36,514 bases of DNA from Myxococcales bacterium. GTDB lineage: Bacteria; Myxococcota_A; Bradymonadia; Bradymonadales; Bradymonadaceae. The notes beneath the pieces were generated by a model. That model was not told where the DNA came from and searched no databases. It was given only the letters and a program-made list of their open reading frames with translations. Shown piece by piece: positions 1 through 7,981 of this stretch (its first letter is position 1; each line of letters starts with the position of its first letter). The translations under genes and the position numbers were made by a program. The DNA lies in the NCBI GenBank assembly GCA_007120035.1, contig SKON01000033.1, forward strand, positions 1 to 36,514, read 5' to 3'.

Positions 1-2
1 CG

Positions 3-1904
3 GCGGCTCCCGTGGGTAAGGCGCCGTCGTTCTTGGATTGGTCGACAGCGGTGGCCACAGGGGTGATCGCGGCCGGGGCGATGGGGGTCTATGAATTCTT
101 CGGGGGAGAGGCGTTGCGCGTAGTGTGGCGTCCGTCGGGGGTCACCGGTGGGTTCGACGGGCTCCTCTTCGCGGCGGTGTTCTACGCGGTGGCCTTGCCC
201 GTGGTCCTGGGAGCGGTGGCGGTGTCCCAAGGGGGACGGCGATGGTTCTTGGCCGTGGCGGCCGTGGTGGGCGGCTTCCACTTCGCGCTGGTGATCGACG
301 GGGTGATCCTGGGGGTGATGGCCGCCGGGGCGATCGCGGCGCTCGTGGCCGTGCAGACCCTGGGCAAAGGTCGGCTGCCAGTGGCCGTCGCCGGTGGCGG
401 ATTAGCGCTCTTGATCGCTCTGGGCGCGGCGGGGCTCTTGTTTGTGGACCGCCCGGATCGGGAGTCCGATAGCGTCGATCTGCCCCGGGTGACGGTCTAC
501 GCGTCCTACGACGCAGAGTGGGCGCAGGATCCCCTGATTCGGTGGCCCTACTTCGCTGCGGATCGGGCGGAGAGTCCCCTGGACTACCGGTTTCGGCCCT
601 ACCTGAACAGTGTGATGCGGGGGCTCTTCTCCGAGGAGCCCATGGTGGGGCACGGGGCGGGTGGTTGGAAGCAGGGCCACACCGGGGTGGTCCACGACGG
701 CGACGAGGTGATGCGGCAGAACTTCAATTATTACCCGGCGTTTGAGTCGCCCCATTCGGACTACGGGCGGGTGCTGGTGGAGCAGGGGGTGGTGGGGCTG
801 GCGCTCTTCATTTTGTGGCTGCTGGGGATCGGGACCTGCGCTGTGGCGGCGATTCGTCGCCTCAGCGAGGTGGAGGCTGAGGAGGGTGACCATCGAGAGG
901 CGATGGGGCTGTGGGTGTTGAGCGCCGTCTTGGTGATCGGCCTGGGCTTGATGTTCTTTACACCCTTCTTGGAGCTCATGAGCAGCGCCGTGATCTGGGT
1001 GGTGGCGGCGGGACTCCTGGTGGCTCGAGCCGGCGACGCCGGGGGGGAGAGTCGGTGGGGACGGGCGGTGAAGATGTCCGTGGCGCCCGTGGCGGGGGCT
1101 GTGTTGATCGGTGCCGGGGTGCTCCTGGCTGGGGCGTTGATGACTCCCGCGACGATTCATGGGATGAGCGCTCTGGAGCGTGGCCATGGGGACCACCTGA
1201 TGCTCAGGACTCATTTCCGGGAGGCGATCCCCCACTATCAGCGGGCCCATGCGCTCTATCCGGCTCACCCCGAGGTGCTCTACAACGTGGCGCTGGCCTA
1301 TGAGATCAGTGGCGAGGTCCAGCGGGGGCGAGACGCGATTCAGGAAGCCGTGGAGATGCGGCCCACGGACAGCCGCTTTCTGGCCCACGCCGCCTACGTG
1401 GAGCTTGCTACGGATCGACTGGATATGGCGCTCCACCATGGGGCCGAGGCGGTTCGGCACGGGCCGAACTACCTGCGGGCCTACGAGGTGTACGCCGCGG
1501 CGCTGCAGCGGCGAGCCCGGTACGGAGACGCGGTGACGTTGATGAAGGCCGCCATCGATCGAGGGTTCTCCGAGGAGGTTCGGACCTCCATGTATGCCCG
1601 GATCGGGAAGATCTATGATGGGATGCTCGAGGATCCCGAAAGTGGGATCATCTACCTGGAAAAGGCGCTGGAGACCTACCCGGTGGGTCCTGAGCGGGAG
1701 TATCTGGTGTATCGCAAGGAGGAGCTGGAGAAGCGGATCCTTCGAGAGGAGTTGGAGGCCCAGGGGCTTCCCGTTCCGCCGGAGTTGATGCCCGCTGAAG
1801 ATCACCATCATCACCATCACCACGGGATGGAGTTCCCCGGAGAAGGTGGCCACGGCCCCGGGCAGTTTGAGCATGATCACGACCACGGGCACCACCATCA
1901 TTGA
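3..1904 (+). CDS. O-antigen ligase-like membrane protein with TPR domain and His-rich tail (5' partial)
   Basis: The reading frame is open to the window edge, so the true start probably lies upstream; the first in-window start codon is the GTG at 12. The first ~150 residues and residues ~250-380 (from the GTG) hold several hydrophobic segments. Between them is a polar, probably periplasmic loop with an SPHSDYGRVLVEQGVVGLAL stretch, which resembles the conserved loop/helix of O-antigen ligase/polymerase (Wzy/WaaL) proteins. Residues ~385-545 look like TPR repeats. The last ~35 residues are extremely His-rich, with seven His in a row and later HDHDHGHHHH. Likely role, by inference, is transfer or polymerisation of surface glycans at the inner membrane, with a TPR scaffold. 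The His tail suggests metal binding. The MCE gene starts 61 bp downstream. A generic TPR membrane protein is the alternative. Confidence 0.7.
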   Translation, partial: AAPVGKAPSFLDWSTAVATGVIAAGAMGVYEFFGGEALRVVWRPSGVTGGFDGLLFAAVFYAVALPVVLGAVAVSQGGRRWFLAVAAVVGGFHFALVIDGVILGVMAAGAIAALVAVQTLGKGRLPVAVAGGGLALLIALGAAGLLFVDRPDRESDSVDLPRVTVYASYDAEWAQDPLIRWPYFAADRAESPLDYRFRPYLNSVMRGLFSEEPMVGHGAGGWKQGHTGVVHDGDEVMRQNFNYYPAFESPHSDYGRVLVEQGVVGLALFILWLLGIGTCAVAAIRRLSEVEAEEGDHREAMGLWVLSAVLVIGLGLMFFTPFLELMSSAVIWVVAAGLLVARAGDAGGESRWGRAVKMSVAPVAGAVLIGAGVLLAGALMTPATIHGMSALERGHGDHLMLRTHFREAIPHYQRAHALYPAHPEVLYNVALAYEISGEVQRGRDAIQEAVEMRPTDSRFLAHAAYVELATDRLDMALHHGAEAVRHGPNYLRAYEVYAAALQRRARYGDAVTLMKAAIDRGFSEEVRTSMYARIGKIYDGMLEDPESGIIYLEKALETYPVGPEREYLVYRKEELEKRILREELEAQGLPVPPELMPAEDHHHHHHHGMEFPGEGGHGPGQFEHDHDHGHHHH

Positions 1905-1965
1905 GGGGCGTTGAAAATCCCGTTCGTTGGGGTACCATGGCGCTCACTTCTGAGACTTCTCCGGG

Positions 1966-3033
1966 ATGTCAGGTCCAATGCAAAAGAAAGAGACGGCGAT
2001 CGAAGTCAAGGTGGGAGCCCTGGTGCTCTTCTCCACGGCGCTTCTGGTGGGGTTCGTGTTCCTCCTCGGAGATATTCGACTCGGCGACCGCCATGAAATC
2101 ATGGTGCAATTTGAGACCTCTGGTGGACTGAAGACCGGGGCCGAGGTGTCGATCTCGGGGATCCAGGTGGGGAACGTGAGCCGCCTGGAGTTTATCCGGA
2201 ACGAGGATCCGTCGTTGGGGCTGCCGGCGGTGGCCGTGCAGGCCACGTTGCGGATCGATGAGCGGTACGCCGACTCCGTGCGAGAGGACAGCCAGTTCTA
2301 CGTGACGACCCGGGGAGTGTTGGGGGAGCCCTATGTGGAGATCACGACCCCGACCTTTGATTATCCACCTCTTCAGAGCGGGGCTGTGGTGCGGGGGGTC
2401 GATCCGCCTCGGATGGAGATCCTCTTGGGCCAGGCCGAAGAGTTGTTGGACACCCTGACGGAGATCTTGCGAGACGACGTCGACGACGTGCGAGACCTCC
2501 TGGTCCACGCCACGAGCTTCTTCAAGCACGTAGGCGGCGCTGTGGGGGATAATCGGGACACCGTGGACGCCACGCTGGTGAACCTGGAGAGCACCTCCCG
2601 GGAGGCGTCGCAGTTTCTGGGGGCTTTGAACGCGGCGCTCGGTGAGGATGGTCAGCGGTTGAACCGAATCGCCACTGACGCCGAGGCGACGGCCCGAGGG
2701 GCCCGACGCCTGACCACTCGCCTGGACGGTCAGATCGACCCGGTGATGACCGACGTGAGCGAGGCGGCCTCTTCGGCGCGGGAGTTGGCCGATACGACTC
2801 GTCAGCTCCTGGTGGACAACGAGGGGCGGATCGTGGCGATCTTGGAGAACGTGGAGACCAGCTCGGAGAACCTCCGGGTGGTCAGCGAGGACGCCGCCGG
2901 GCTGATGGCCTCCGTGCAGGAAGGGGAGGGCACCCTGGGAGCGCTGCTGGTGGAGCGGGAGGTCTACGAGGATCTGAAGGATATCCTGCGGACGATCAAG
3001 CAGCAGCCGTGGCGGATTCTCTGGAAAGAGTAG
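1966..3033 (+). CDS. mlaD: MCE (MlaD) family lipid-transport protein
   Basis: A 355-residue protein with one N-terminal membrane segment (about residues 15-35), then a single MCE/MlaD domain (~43-145), then a long helical region (~150-330) rich in Asp, Glu and Thr. The phrase TSGGLKTGAEVSISGIQVGN is typical of MCE domains. In known systems MCE proteins form hexameric rings in the periplasm that bind phospholipids and sit on an MlaE/MlaF ABC core. An alternative start is the ATG at 1978, which drops four residues; neither has a strong Shine-Dalgarno sequence. The gene is convergent with the operon encoding two MlaE permeases and two ATPases, its stop lying 21 bp from the last gene of that operon, so it is the likely substrate-binding partner although on the other strand. 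Confidence 0.9.
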   Translation: MSGPMQKKETAIEVKVGALVLFSTALLVGFVFLLGDIRLGDRHEIMVQFETSGGLKTGAEVSISGIQVGNVSRLEFIRNEDPSLGLPAVAVQATLRIDERYADSVREDSQFYVTTRGVLGEPYVEITTPTFDYPPLQSGAVVRGVDPPRMEILLGQAEELLDTLTEILRDDVDDVRDLLVHATSFFKHVGGAVGDNRDTVDATLVNLESTSREASQFLGALNAALGEDGQRLNRIATDAEATARGARRLTTRLDGQIDPVMTDVSEAASSARELADTTRQLLVDNEGRIVAILENVETSSENLRVVSEDAAGLMASVQEGEGTLGALLVEREVYEDLKDILRTIKQQPWRILWKE

Positions 3034-3054
3034 GGCGCCTTTCAGGCTGCCAGG

Positions 3055-3804
3055 TCAGACCTCCATGGGGCCTTCCGGTTGGCCCTGGATGAACTGCTGA
3101 ATGATGGGGTTGTCGGAGTTCTTGTAGTCCTCCTGGGTGCCGTCGAGGAGGAGCTTGCCCTGATAGAGCATGGCGATGCGGTCGGCGATGCCGAAGATGC
3201 TGCGGAGGTCGTGGCTGATCACGATGGAGGTGACGCCGATGTTGTCCGAGAGGTGTCGGATCAACTTATCGACCATGGCGGCGGAGATGGGGTCGATGCC
3301 GGTGGTGGGTTCGTCGAAGATCACGAACTCCGGGTCCAGGGTGAGAGCCCGGGCGATGGCGACCTTCTTGCGCATGCCGTCGCCGAAGTCGGCGGGGAAC
3401 CGCTCGGCGTAGGTGTGCATGCCGACGAGCCGGAGCTTGTCGACGGCCATCTCGCGGGCCTCCTTGACGGTGACGTCCCGGTGCTTGCGGATGGGTAGGG
3501 CCACGTTGTCGACGAGGGTCATGGAGTCAAAGAGGGTGGAGTTCTGGAAGACCATCGCGCACCGCTTGCGGATGGGATAGAACTCCTTTTCTTTGAAGTC
3601 CGTGACGTCGACGCCGTCGAGGAGGACCCGGCCGCTGTCGGGGCGGAGCAGGCCGATTAGGTGCTTGACGAGGACGCTCTTGCCGGCGCCGGACTGGCCG
3701 ATGATGAAGAAGACCTCCCCGGGGTCGACGTTCAGGGAGACGCCGCGGAGGACGTGCTTGGGGCCGAAGCTCTTGTAGATGTCACGGAACTCGATATGGC
3801 CCAT
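3055..3804 (-). CDS. ABC transporter ATPase, MlaF-like, with degenerate signature motif (ATPase 1)
   Basis: A 249-residue nucleotide-binding domain. The ATG at 3804 overlaps the upstream stop in a TGATG junction, so it is preferred over the ATG 45 bp upstream inside the preceding gene. Walker A is GQSGAGKS (36-43), the Q-loop Gln is Q87, Walker B is VIFDE with the catalytic Glu E165, and the switch His is H198. The signature, normally LSGGM/Q, reads FGDGM (140-144): the signature Ser is Gly and the first Gly is Asp. Known MlaF powers phospholipid movement by the MlaFEDB complex. Its Walker A/B pair looks competent, but its signature should not support a normal composite ATP site. The other ATPase of the operon has the complementary defect, so a heterodimer is inferred. 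Last gene of the operon. Confidence 0.9.
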   Translation of the reverse strand: MGHIEFRDIYKSFGPKHVLRGVSLNVDPGEVFFIIGQSGAGKSVLVKHLIGLLRPDSGRVLLDGVDVTDFKEKEFYPIRKRCAMVFQNSTLFDSMTLVDNVALPIRKHRDVTVKEAREMAVDKLRLVGMHTYAERFPADFGDGMRKKVAIARALTLDPEFVIFDEPTTGIDPISAAMVDKLIRHLSDNIGVTSIVISHDLRSIFGIADRIAMLYQGKLLLDGTQEDYKNSDNPIIQQFIQGQPEGPMEV

Positions 3805-4430
3805 CAAAACGCCCATTGAATGCCCAGGCTGGCCTGGGGATAGGTCCACTGATCGGGGATGTTGACCGCATCATCGGCGGTGAACTGGGAGACGTTCAGT
3901 CCTTCGATGAAGGGCCCTCGTAGCCCGAGCTCGACGATAAAAAAGGTCTCGTCCGAGGTCCAGACGAACCGTCCAAGCCGCAGGTCGCCGCCGAGCTGGA
4001 GGAGGCGACCTCCCGCGAGGTGAGTCTGCCGATAGTAGATGCCGCCAGCGAAGGTGAACCCCGAGGTCAGGCCGATGCGGAACCGTCGAGCCAGGAGGGC
4101 AACGTGCCAGTCCAATCGGGTCTGGGAGGGGGCGGCGCCGTCGGGAGCGACTGGGTGAGGGGCGAAATAGGTAGCCCCCGGGGCGAACTCGGCGTTCATG
4201 GACAGGCGGTCGGAGATGACGTGGTGGAGGCCGATGCGGGCTCGGGCGCCGGCGGCCGGAGAGAGGCCGAGGTCGTCGTCGATCCAGTCGACCACGGCGC
4301 CCCCCTGGGCCTCGACGCCGAGGGTGAACATCTGGCTACCGACGATGGGGCGGTGGACCTGTTGGGCCTGGACGGTCAGGGGGGCCGCCAGGACGAGGGC
4401 CGAGGAGAGTAGGATGAGGAGTCGTTTCAC
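3804..4430 (-). CDS. exported protein, possible outer-membrane beta-barrel
   Basis: A 208-residue protein with a clear signal peptide (about residues 1-22, ending in VQAQ). The mature part alternates polar and hydrophobic/aromatic residues and ends in aromatic Phe (IQWAF), as many small outer-membrane beta-barrels do. I recognise no specific family. It sits between MlaE permease 1 (13 bp upstream) and ATPase 1 (TGATG overlap), so it is translationally coupled to an MCE transporter. An outer-membrane acceptor or donor role, comparable in place to MlaA but not similar to it, is inference. A soluble periplasmic beta-rich protein is the alternative. Confidence 0.75.
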   Translation of the reverse strand: MKRLLILLSSALVLAAPLTVQAQQVHRPIVGSQMFTLGVEAQGGAVVDWIDDDLGLSPAAGARARIGLHHVISDRLSMNAEFAPGATYFAPHPVAPDGAAPSQTRLDWHVALLARRFRIGLTSGFTFAGGIYYRQTHLAGGRLLQLGGDLRLGRFVWTSDETFFIVELGLRGPFIEGLNVSQFTADDAVNIPDQWTYPQASLGIQWAF

Positions 4431-4443
4431 GGGGTCCGAGGGG

Positions 4444-5280
4444 TCAGGTCACGAGGCCGAGGATCACGTATCCCAGCCCGGAGATCACGAAGTCCAAAAA
4501 GACCACGGCCAGGCTGGCGTTGACCACGGCGTTGGTGGTGGCCCGGCCGACGCCTTCGCTGCCGCCGAAGACGTTGAGGCCGGCGTGGCAGGCCACAATG
4601 GGGATAGCCATCCCGTAGGCCAGGGCCTTGGAGAGCCCCAGGAGCACATCGAACCAGCCGATGAAGCTCATGTCTACGAAGGTGCGCACGTTGAGGCCGA
4701 AAGAAAAGTAAGCCGTCATGGCGCCGGCGGAGTAGGCGACCAACACGGCGAAGATCGAGAGGACGACCATCATGATGGTGGTGGCGATGAACCGGGGGAC
4801 CACCAGGTAGTCCACGGGTTGGGCGGCGCACATTCGCAGGGCGTCGACCTGCTCGGTGACGACCATGCTGCCGATCTGGGCGGCCATGCCGGTGGCGACC
4901 CGGGTGGCGATCATCATGGCCGTGATGGTGGGGGCGAACTCCCGGAGCAGGAGCTGGAGGAAGAGGCCGCCGAGCATCTGGAGATCCCCGGTGATCCGCT
5001 CGGCCTGATAGCCGGCCTGGTAGATCAGGATCATCCCCAGAAACCCGAGGGTGACGGTGATGAAGAGCACCGATCGGTTGCCCACCTCGTGGAGCTGCTC
5101 CACGGTGGCCTTCCACCGGGGCCGGCCCTTGAGCATGTAGTACCAGGTCAGGCCGAAGACCTGGAAGATCCCCTTGATGGTCTGGGCTACCTCCAAGACG
5201 GGCTCGCCAAGGCTGGAGAGGAGCCGGCGAAAGGCCGAGGTCTCTCCGTTCTCGTCGGACTGTAGGGGTTGGTCGCTCAT
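4444..5280 (-). CDS. MlaE-family ABC permease (permease 1)
   Basis: A 278-residue integral membrane protein of the MlaE/YrbE permease family. It has the N-terminal amphipathic region, then five or six hydrophobic segments. The family core spans LLLREFAPTITAMM and, in the coupling region, QIGSMVVTEQVDALR. Glu114 in LREFAP aligns with the conserved glutamate (E98 of E. coli MlaE) that lines the lipid pocket. Length is slightly above E. coli MlaE (260). Permease 2 ends 6 bp upstream and the exported protein starts 13 bp downstream. With permease 2 it probably forms a heteromeric permease pair, as YrbEA/YrbEB do in mycobacterial Mce systems. Confidence 0.92.
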   Translation of the reverse strand: MSDQPLQSDENGETSAFRRLLSSLGEPVLEVAQTIKGIFQVFGLTWYYMLKGRPRWKATVEQLHEVGNRSVLFITVTLGFLGMILIYQAGYQAERITGDLQMLGGLFLQLLLREFAPTITAMMIATRVATGMAAQIGSMVVTEQVDALRMCAAQPVDYLVVPRFIATTIMMVVLSIFAVLVAYSAGAMTAYFSFGLNVRTFVDMSFIGWFDVLLGLSKALAYGMAIPIVACHAGLNVFGGSEGVGRATTNAVVNASLAVVFLDFVISGLGYVILGLVT

Positions 5281-5286
5281 AGGGCG

Positions 5287-6093
5287 TCAGAGGGCCGCGT
5301 AGGTGATGGCATAGTCGATGGCGAAGAGGGCGATGGCGCTGCCGACGACAGAGGCGTTGACGGCCCGACCGACGCCGACGGCGCCGCCCGAGGTCTGGAG
5401 TCCGAAGTAGCAGGAGATGATAGCGATGGCGAACCCGAAAGCCACGGACTTCATCAGCCCGTGCATCAGGTCTTCGAGGAGCACGTAGGTGACGACGCTC
5501 TGGAAGAAGAGCACCATGTTGACGTCCAGGAGGAACTGGCTGGTCAGGGCGCCGCCGATCAGGGCCGTGGCGTTGCCCACGACGACCAGGAGGAACATCA
5601 TGACGATCATGGCCATGAAGCGGGGCATCACCAGGTACGCGACGGGATCGATCGAGAGGGCTCGCAGGGCGTCGATCTGGTCGGTCACCTTCATGGTGCC
5701 CAGCTCGGCGGTGTTATTGGCCCCCACCCGACCGGAGAACATCAGGCCGATCAGGATGGGGCCCACAGAGCGGAGGATCGCGTAGCCGGCGCCCCACCCG
5801 AGGAGGCCGTGAGCGCCGTATTGCTCGATGTACAGGCCGCTCTGGATCACCATGATGGCGCCGACGAGGACGGCGGTGACCACCACGATGGGGAAGCTCT
5901 TCACCCCGACCCGGTACATGGTGCGCCAGGTCTCGGGGCCGTCGAAGTTCCACTTCCAGGGCAAGAGGTAGACCAGGACCTGCCAGGTCAAGAGCCCGAG
6001 ACCACCGATGTGGTGGAACCAGCCCATAGCCCAGTCTCCCAGGAGGTGGAGGGGCCGTTGGAATGTCCGGGCGATTTTGTGCATAGGGCTCAT
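5287..6093 (-). CDS. MlaE-family ABC permease (permease 2)
   Basis: A 268-residue MlaE/YrbE-family permease. The family core is present: AILRSVGPILIGLMFSGRVG followed by AELGTMKVTDQIDALR and DPVAYLVMPRF. The position of the conserved pocket glutamate is Ser109 (LRSVGP), unlike permease 1, which keeps Glu. The ATG at 6093 overlaps the ATPase 2 stop in a TGATG junction, which supports this start; a second ATG three codons on is also possible. Divergence from permease 1 is considerable, so the pair is an old duplication or two subfamilies rather than a recent copy. It likely pairs with permease 1 in one transporter. Confidence 0.92.
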   Translation of the reverse strand: MSPMHKIARTFQRPLHLLGDWAMGWFHHIGGLGLLTWQVLVYLLPWKWNFDGPETWRTMYRVGVKSFPIVVVTAVLVGAIMVIQSGLYIEQYGAHGLLGWGAGYAILRSVGPILIGLMFSGRVGANNTAELGTMKVTDQIDALRALSIDPVAYLVMPRFMAMIVMMFLLVVVGNATALIGGALTSQFLLDVNMVLFFQSVVTYVLLEDLMHGLMKSVAFGFAIAIISCYFGLQTSGGAVGVGRAVNASVVGSAIALFAIDYAITYAAL

Positions 6094-6836
6094 CAGACGT
6101 TGAGTTCGTCGTCGCTGAAACCGTGCCAGAATTTCTTCACGATGGGAATCTCGGAGGCCTCGATCTCGTCGCGGTCTCCCTCGAAGATGATCTTTCCCTG
6201 GTCCAAGAGAACGAAGCGGTCACAGATCTCTTTGATGCCACCGATGTCATGGCTGATGGTCACAGAGGTGACGCCCAGCTCGGTCTGGATCTTTCGGAGA
6301 AGGATGAAGATCTTGGAACTCGTGACCGGATCGAGGCCGGCGGTGGGGTCGTCGTAGAAGACGATCGGTGGTCGCCGAATCACCGCCCGAGCGAAGCTGA
6401 CCCGCTTCTTCATGCCGCCGCTGAGTTCGTTGGGGTAGAGGTGGCCGATGTCGGGGAGGCTGATGTCGTGGAGGGCCTGGTGGACGGCTTCGGCGATCTC
6501 TTCCTCGGAGTGGGTGCCTTCCTGGCGGAGGGGGAAGGCGATGTTGTCGGCGCAGTTCATGAAGTCGAAGAGGGCGTAGTTCTGAAAGAGCATGCCGATG
6601 CGAAATCGGAGGTCGGCGAGCTCTGTGGGCCCCAAAGAGTGGACGTCGATATCGTCGATAAAGACGTTGCCGGAGTCGGGGGTGACGAGCCCACAGATGA
6701 TCTTGAGGATCAGGGACTTACCGCCGCCGCCGGGGCCGATGAGGCCGATGTTGGCGCCCTCGGCGATGTCCATGGAGACGTCCTTGAGGACCATCCGCCC
6801 TTCGTGACGCTTGGAGATGTTCTCGACGCGGATCAT
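6093..6836 (-). CDS. ABC transporter ATPase, MlaF-like, with Walker B Glu to Asp change (ATPase 2)
   Basis: A 247-residue nucleotide-binding domain. Walker A is GPGGGGKS (34-41), the Q-loop Gln is Q85, the signature is canonical LSGGM (138-142), and the switch His is H196. Walker B reads IVFYDDPTAGLDP: the catalytic Glu that should follow D162 is Asp163 (codon GAC). In heterodimeric ABC proteins this exact change marks the degenerate, non-hydrolysing site. Its intact signature could complete the live site formed with Walker A/B of ATPase 1. The start overlaps the lipoprotein stop (ATGA) and the stop overlaps permease 2 (TGATG), so all are translationally coupled. Confidence 0.92.
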   Translation of the reverse strand: MIRVENISKRHEGRMVLKDVSMDIAEGANIGLIGPGGGGKSLILKIICGLVTPDSGNVFIDDIDVHSLGPTELADLRFRIGMLFQNYALFDFMNCADNIAFPLRQEGTHSEEEIAEAVHQALHDISLPDIGHLYPNELSGGMKKRVSFARAVIRRPPIVFYDDPTAGLDPVTSSKIFILLRKIQTELGVTSVTISHDIGGIKEICDRFVLLDQGKIIFEGDRDEIEASEIPIVKKFWHGFSDDELNV

Positions 6837-7897
6837 GGGGCCTCCTGTTGGAGGCGACGCTGGGCGACGGCGGCGTACCGGCTCCGGGGCCGGTCGTCGA
6901 TGAACTGCTGGAGGGCCCGTCGGTAGGTCCGGTCGGACCCATGGAGGCGCTCGATCTCGACGAGGTGCCAGGCGGCCTCATCGGCCCGCGTGCCGTAGGG
7001 GAAGATCCGAAGGTAGGTGCGGAAGTGGGAGCGAGCAGCGGGGTAGTCCTGGCGATGGACCAGTTCGATGAGCCCCATCTCAAACCGGGAGTCCGACGCC
7101 CGGTGGGCGTGGTAGGTCCCCACGAAGAAGGACCGCTGGGTGCGGTTGGCGACGATCTCCAGGGCTTGAAGGGCCGCGTCCCACCGCTGGTAGCGCTGGT
7201 AGAGGAGGCCCATCTGGAAGAGGGCCTCTTCGGCGGCCGAGCAGGAGGGGCACCGCTGGTAGGCGCTGCGGTACTCCGCCAGGGCCCGGTTCGGATCCTC
7301 GCCGAGCTCATCGAGGAGGGTGCCCCGGGCCAGGTGGAGTTGGGCGGCCATGCGGTCGTTTTCGGTGCGGGGGATCAGCTGTGAGAGGTCGTCGGTGAGC
7401 TCTGAGAGACGCCCGGCGCGGCGTTCTCGGCGGATCAAGAAGTCCATGGCGAACTCCGAGCCAGCCCAGGGAGGGGTGTCCGTGATGGTGCGATGGAGGA
7501 GGCGACGGGCTCCGTCGGGGTCGTCGTCGTGATCCCAGTGGAGGCGGCCCAGTTCGTAGAGAGACCGGCTGCCCTCGGGGTTGTCGGTCCCGGCGTCGAC
7601 GATGGCCTGGAATCGGCGTCGGGCGTCGTCGATATCGCCAGCCCGAAGGGTCAGCCGGGCGGCTTCGAACCGTGCCTGGCGAGCGGACTCGGTGGTGGGG
7701 GCTTCGTCGGCGAGCTGGTCGAGGCGGCGAATCTGCTCGGCCTGGGGCAGCTCATGGGCCTGGAGGAACTCCTGGGTCCACTGGTCCGTGTCCTTGCCAG
7801 TGGGGCCGCGAGATCCCGGGCTGGCACAGGCGAAGAGCAAGGCCGCCCAAAAGAGGAGCGCCGTGAGCCTGAAGAACTGGGAGGAGCGAAGAGTCAC
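6833..7897 (-). CDS. TPR lipoprotein, first gene of the MCE transporter operon
   Basis: A 354-residue protein with a lipoprotein signal (LLFAC, Cys24), followed by repeated helical hairpins of TPR type across most of the length, similar in style to YbgF/BamD-like periplasmic scaffolds. No enzymatic motif is visible. Its stop overlaps the ATPase 2 start by 4 bp, and it is the first gene of the six-gene operon. Residue +2 after Cys is Ser, so outer-membrane sorting by standard rules is possible. A role as a periplasmic assembly factor or bridge for the MCE transporter is inference from position only. Confidence 0.85.
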   Translation of the reverse strand: MTLRSSQFFRLTALLFWAALLFACASPGSRGPTGKDTDQWTQEFLQAHELPQAEQIRRLDQLADEAPTTESARQARFEAARLTLRAGDIDDARRRFQAIVDAGTDNPEGSRSLYELGRLHWDHDDDPDGARRLLHRTITDTPPWAGSEFAMDFLIRRERRAGRLSELTDDLSQLIPRTENDRMAAQLHLARGTLLDELGEDPNRALAEYRSAYQRCPSCSAAEEALFQMGLLYQRYQRWDAALQALEIVANRTQRSFFVGTYHAHRASDSRFEMGLIELVHRQDYPAARSHFRTYLRIFPYGTRADEAAWHLVEIERLHGSDRTYRRALQQFIDDRPRSRYAAVAQRRLQQEAP

Positions 7898-7935
7898 AGA
7901 GGGGCCGCGGGATACAGGGTTTTGCGCACGTTTCG

Positions 7936-7948
7936 AGGTAACTTACCT
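7936..7948. promoter_or_regulatory. 13-bp palindrome upstream of the MCE operon
   Basis: AGGTAA-C-TTACCT is a perfect inverted repeat with one central base. It lies in the 84-bp gap between the PAS-GGDEF gene and the lipoprotein start, about 40 bp upstream of the lipoprotein ATG. Position and symmetry suit a dimeric regulator site, but no convincing promoter boxes were found around it. Confidence 0.3.
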
Positions 7949-7981
7949 GTATCGGTGTCGGTGGCCAAGGCCCGACGGGGG

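Noticed and set aside
1801-1830. His run as a cloning His-tag artefact
   Set aside because: The tail is irregular, mixed with Asp, Gly and Phe, continues for about 35 residues and sits in native sequence context.
402-1901. Long antisense open frame opposite the O-antigen-ligase-like gene
   Set aside because: No domain or signal; composition (His, Pro, Arg, Leu) is the mirror of the sense gene in GC-rich DNA.
4198-6357. Two long plus-strand frames opposite the MlaE permease genes
   Set aside because: Low-complexity Asp/Gly/His/Val translations; the minus strand encodes clear permeases there.
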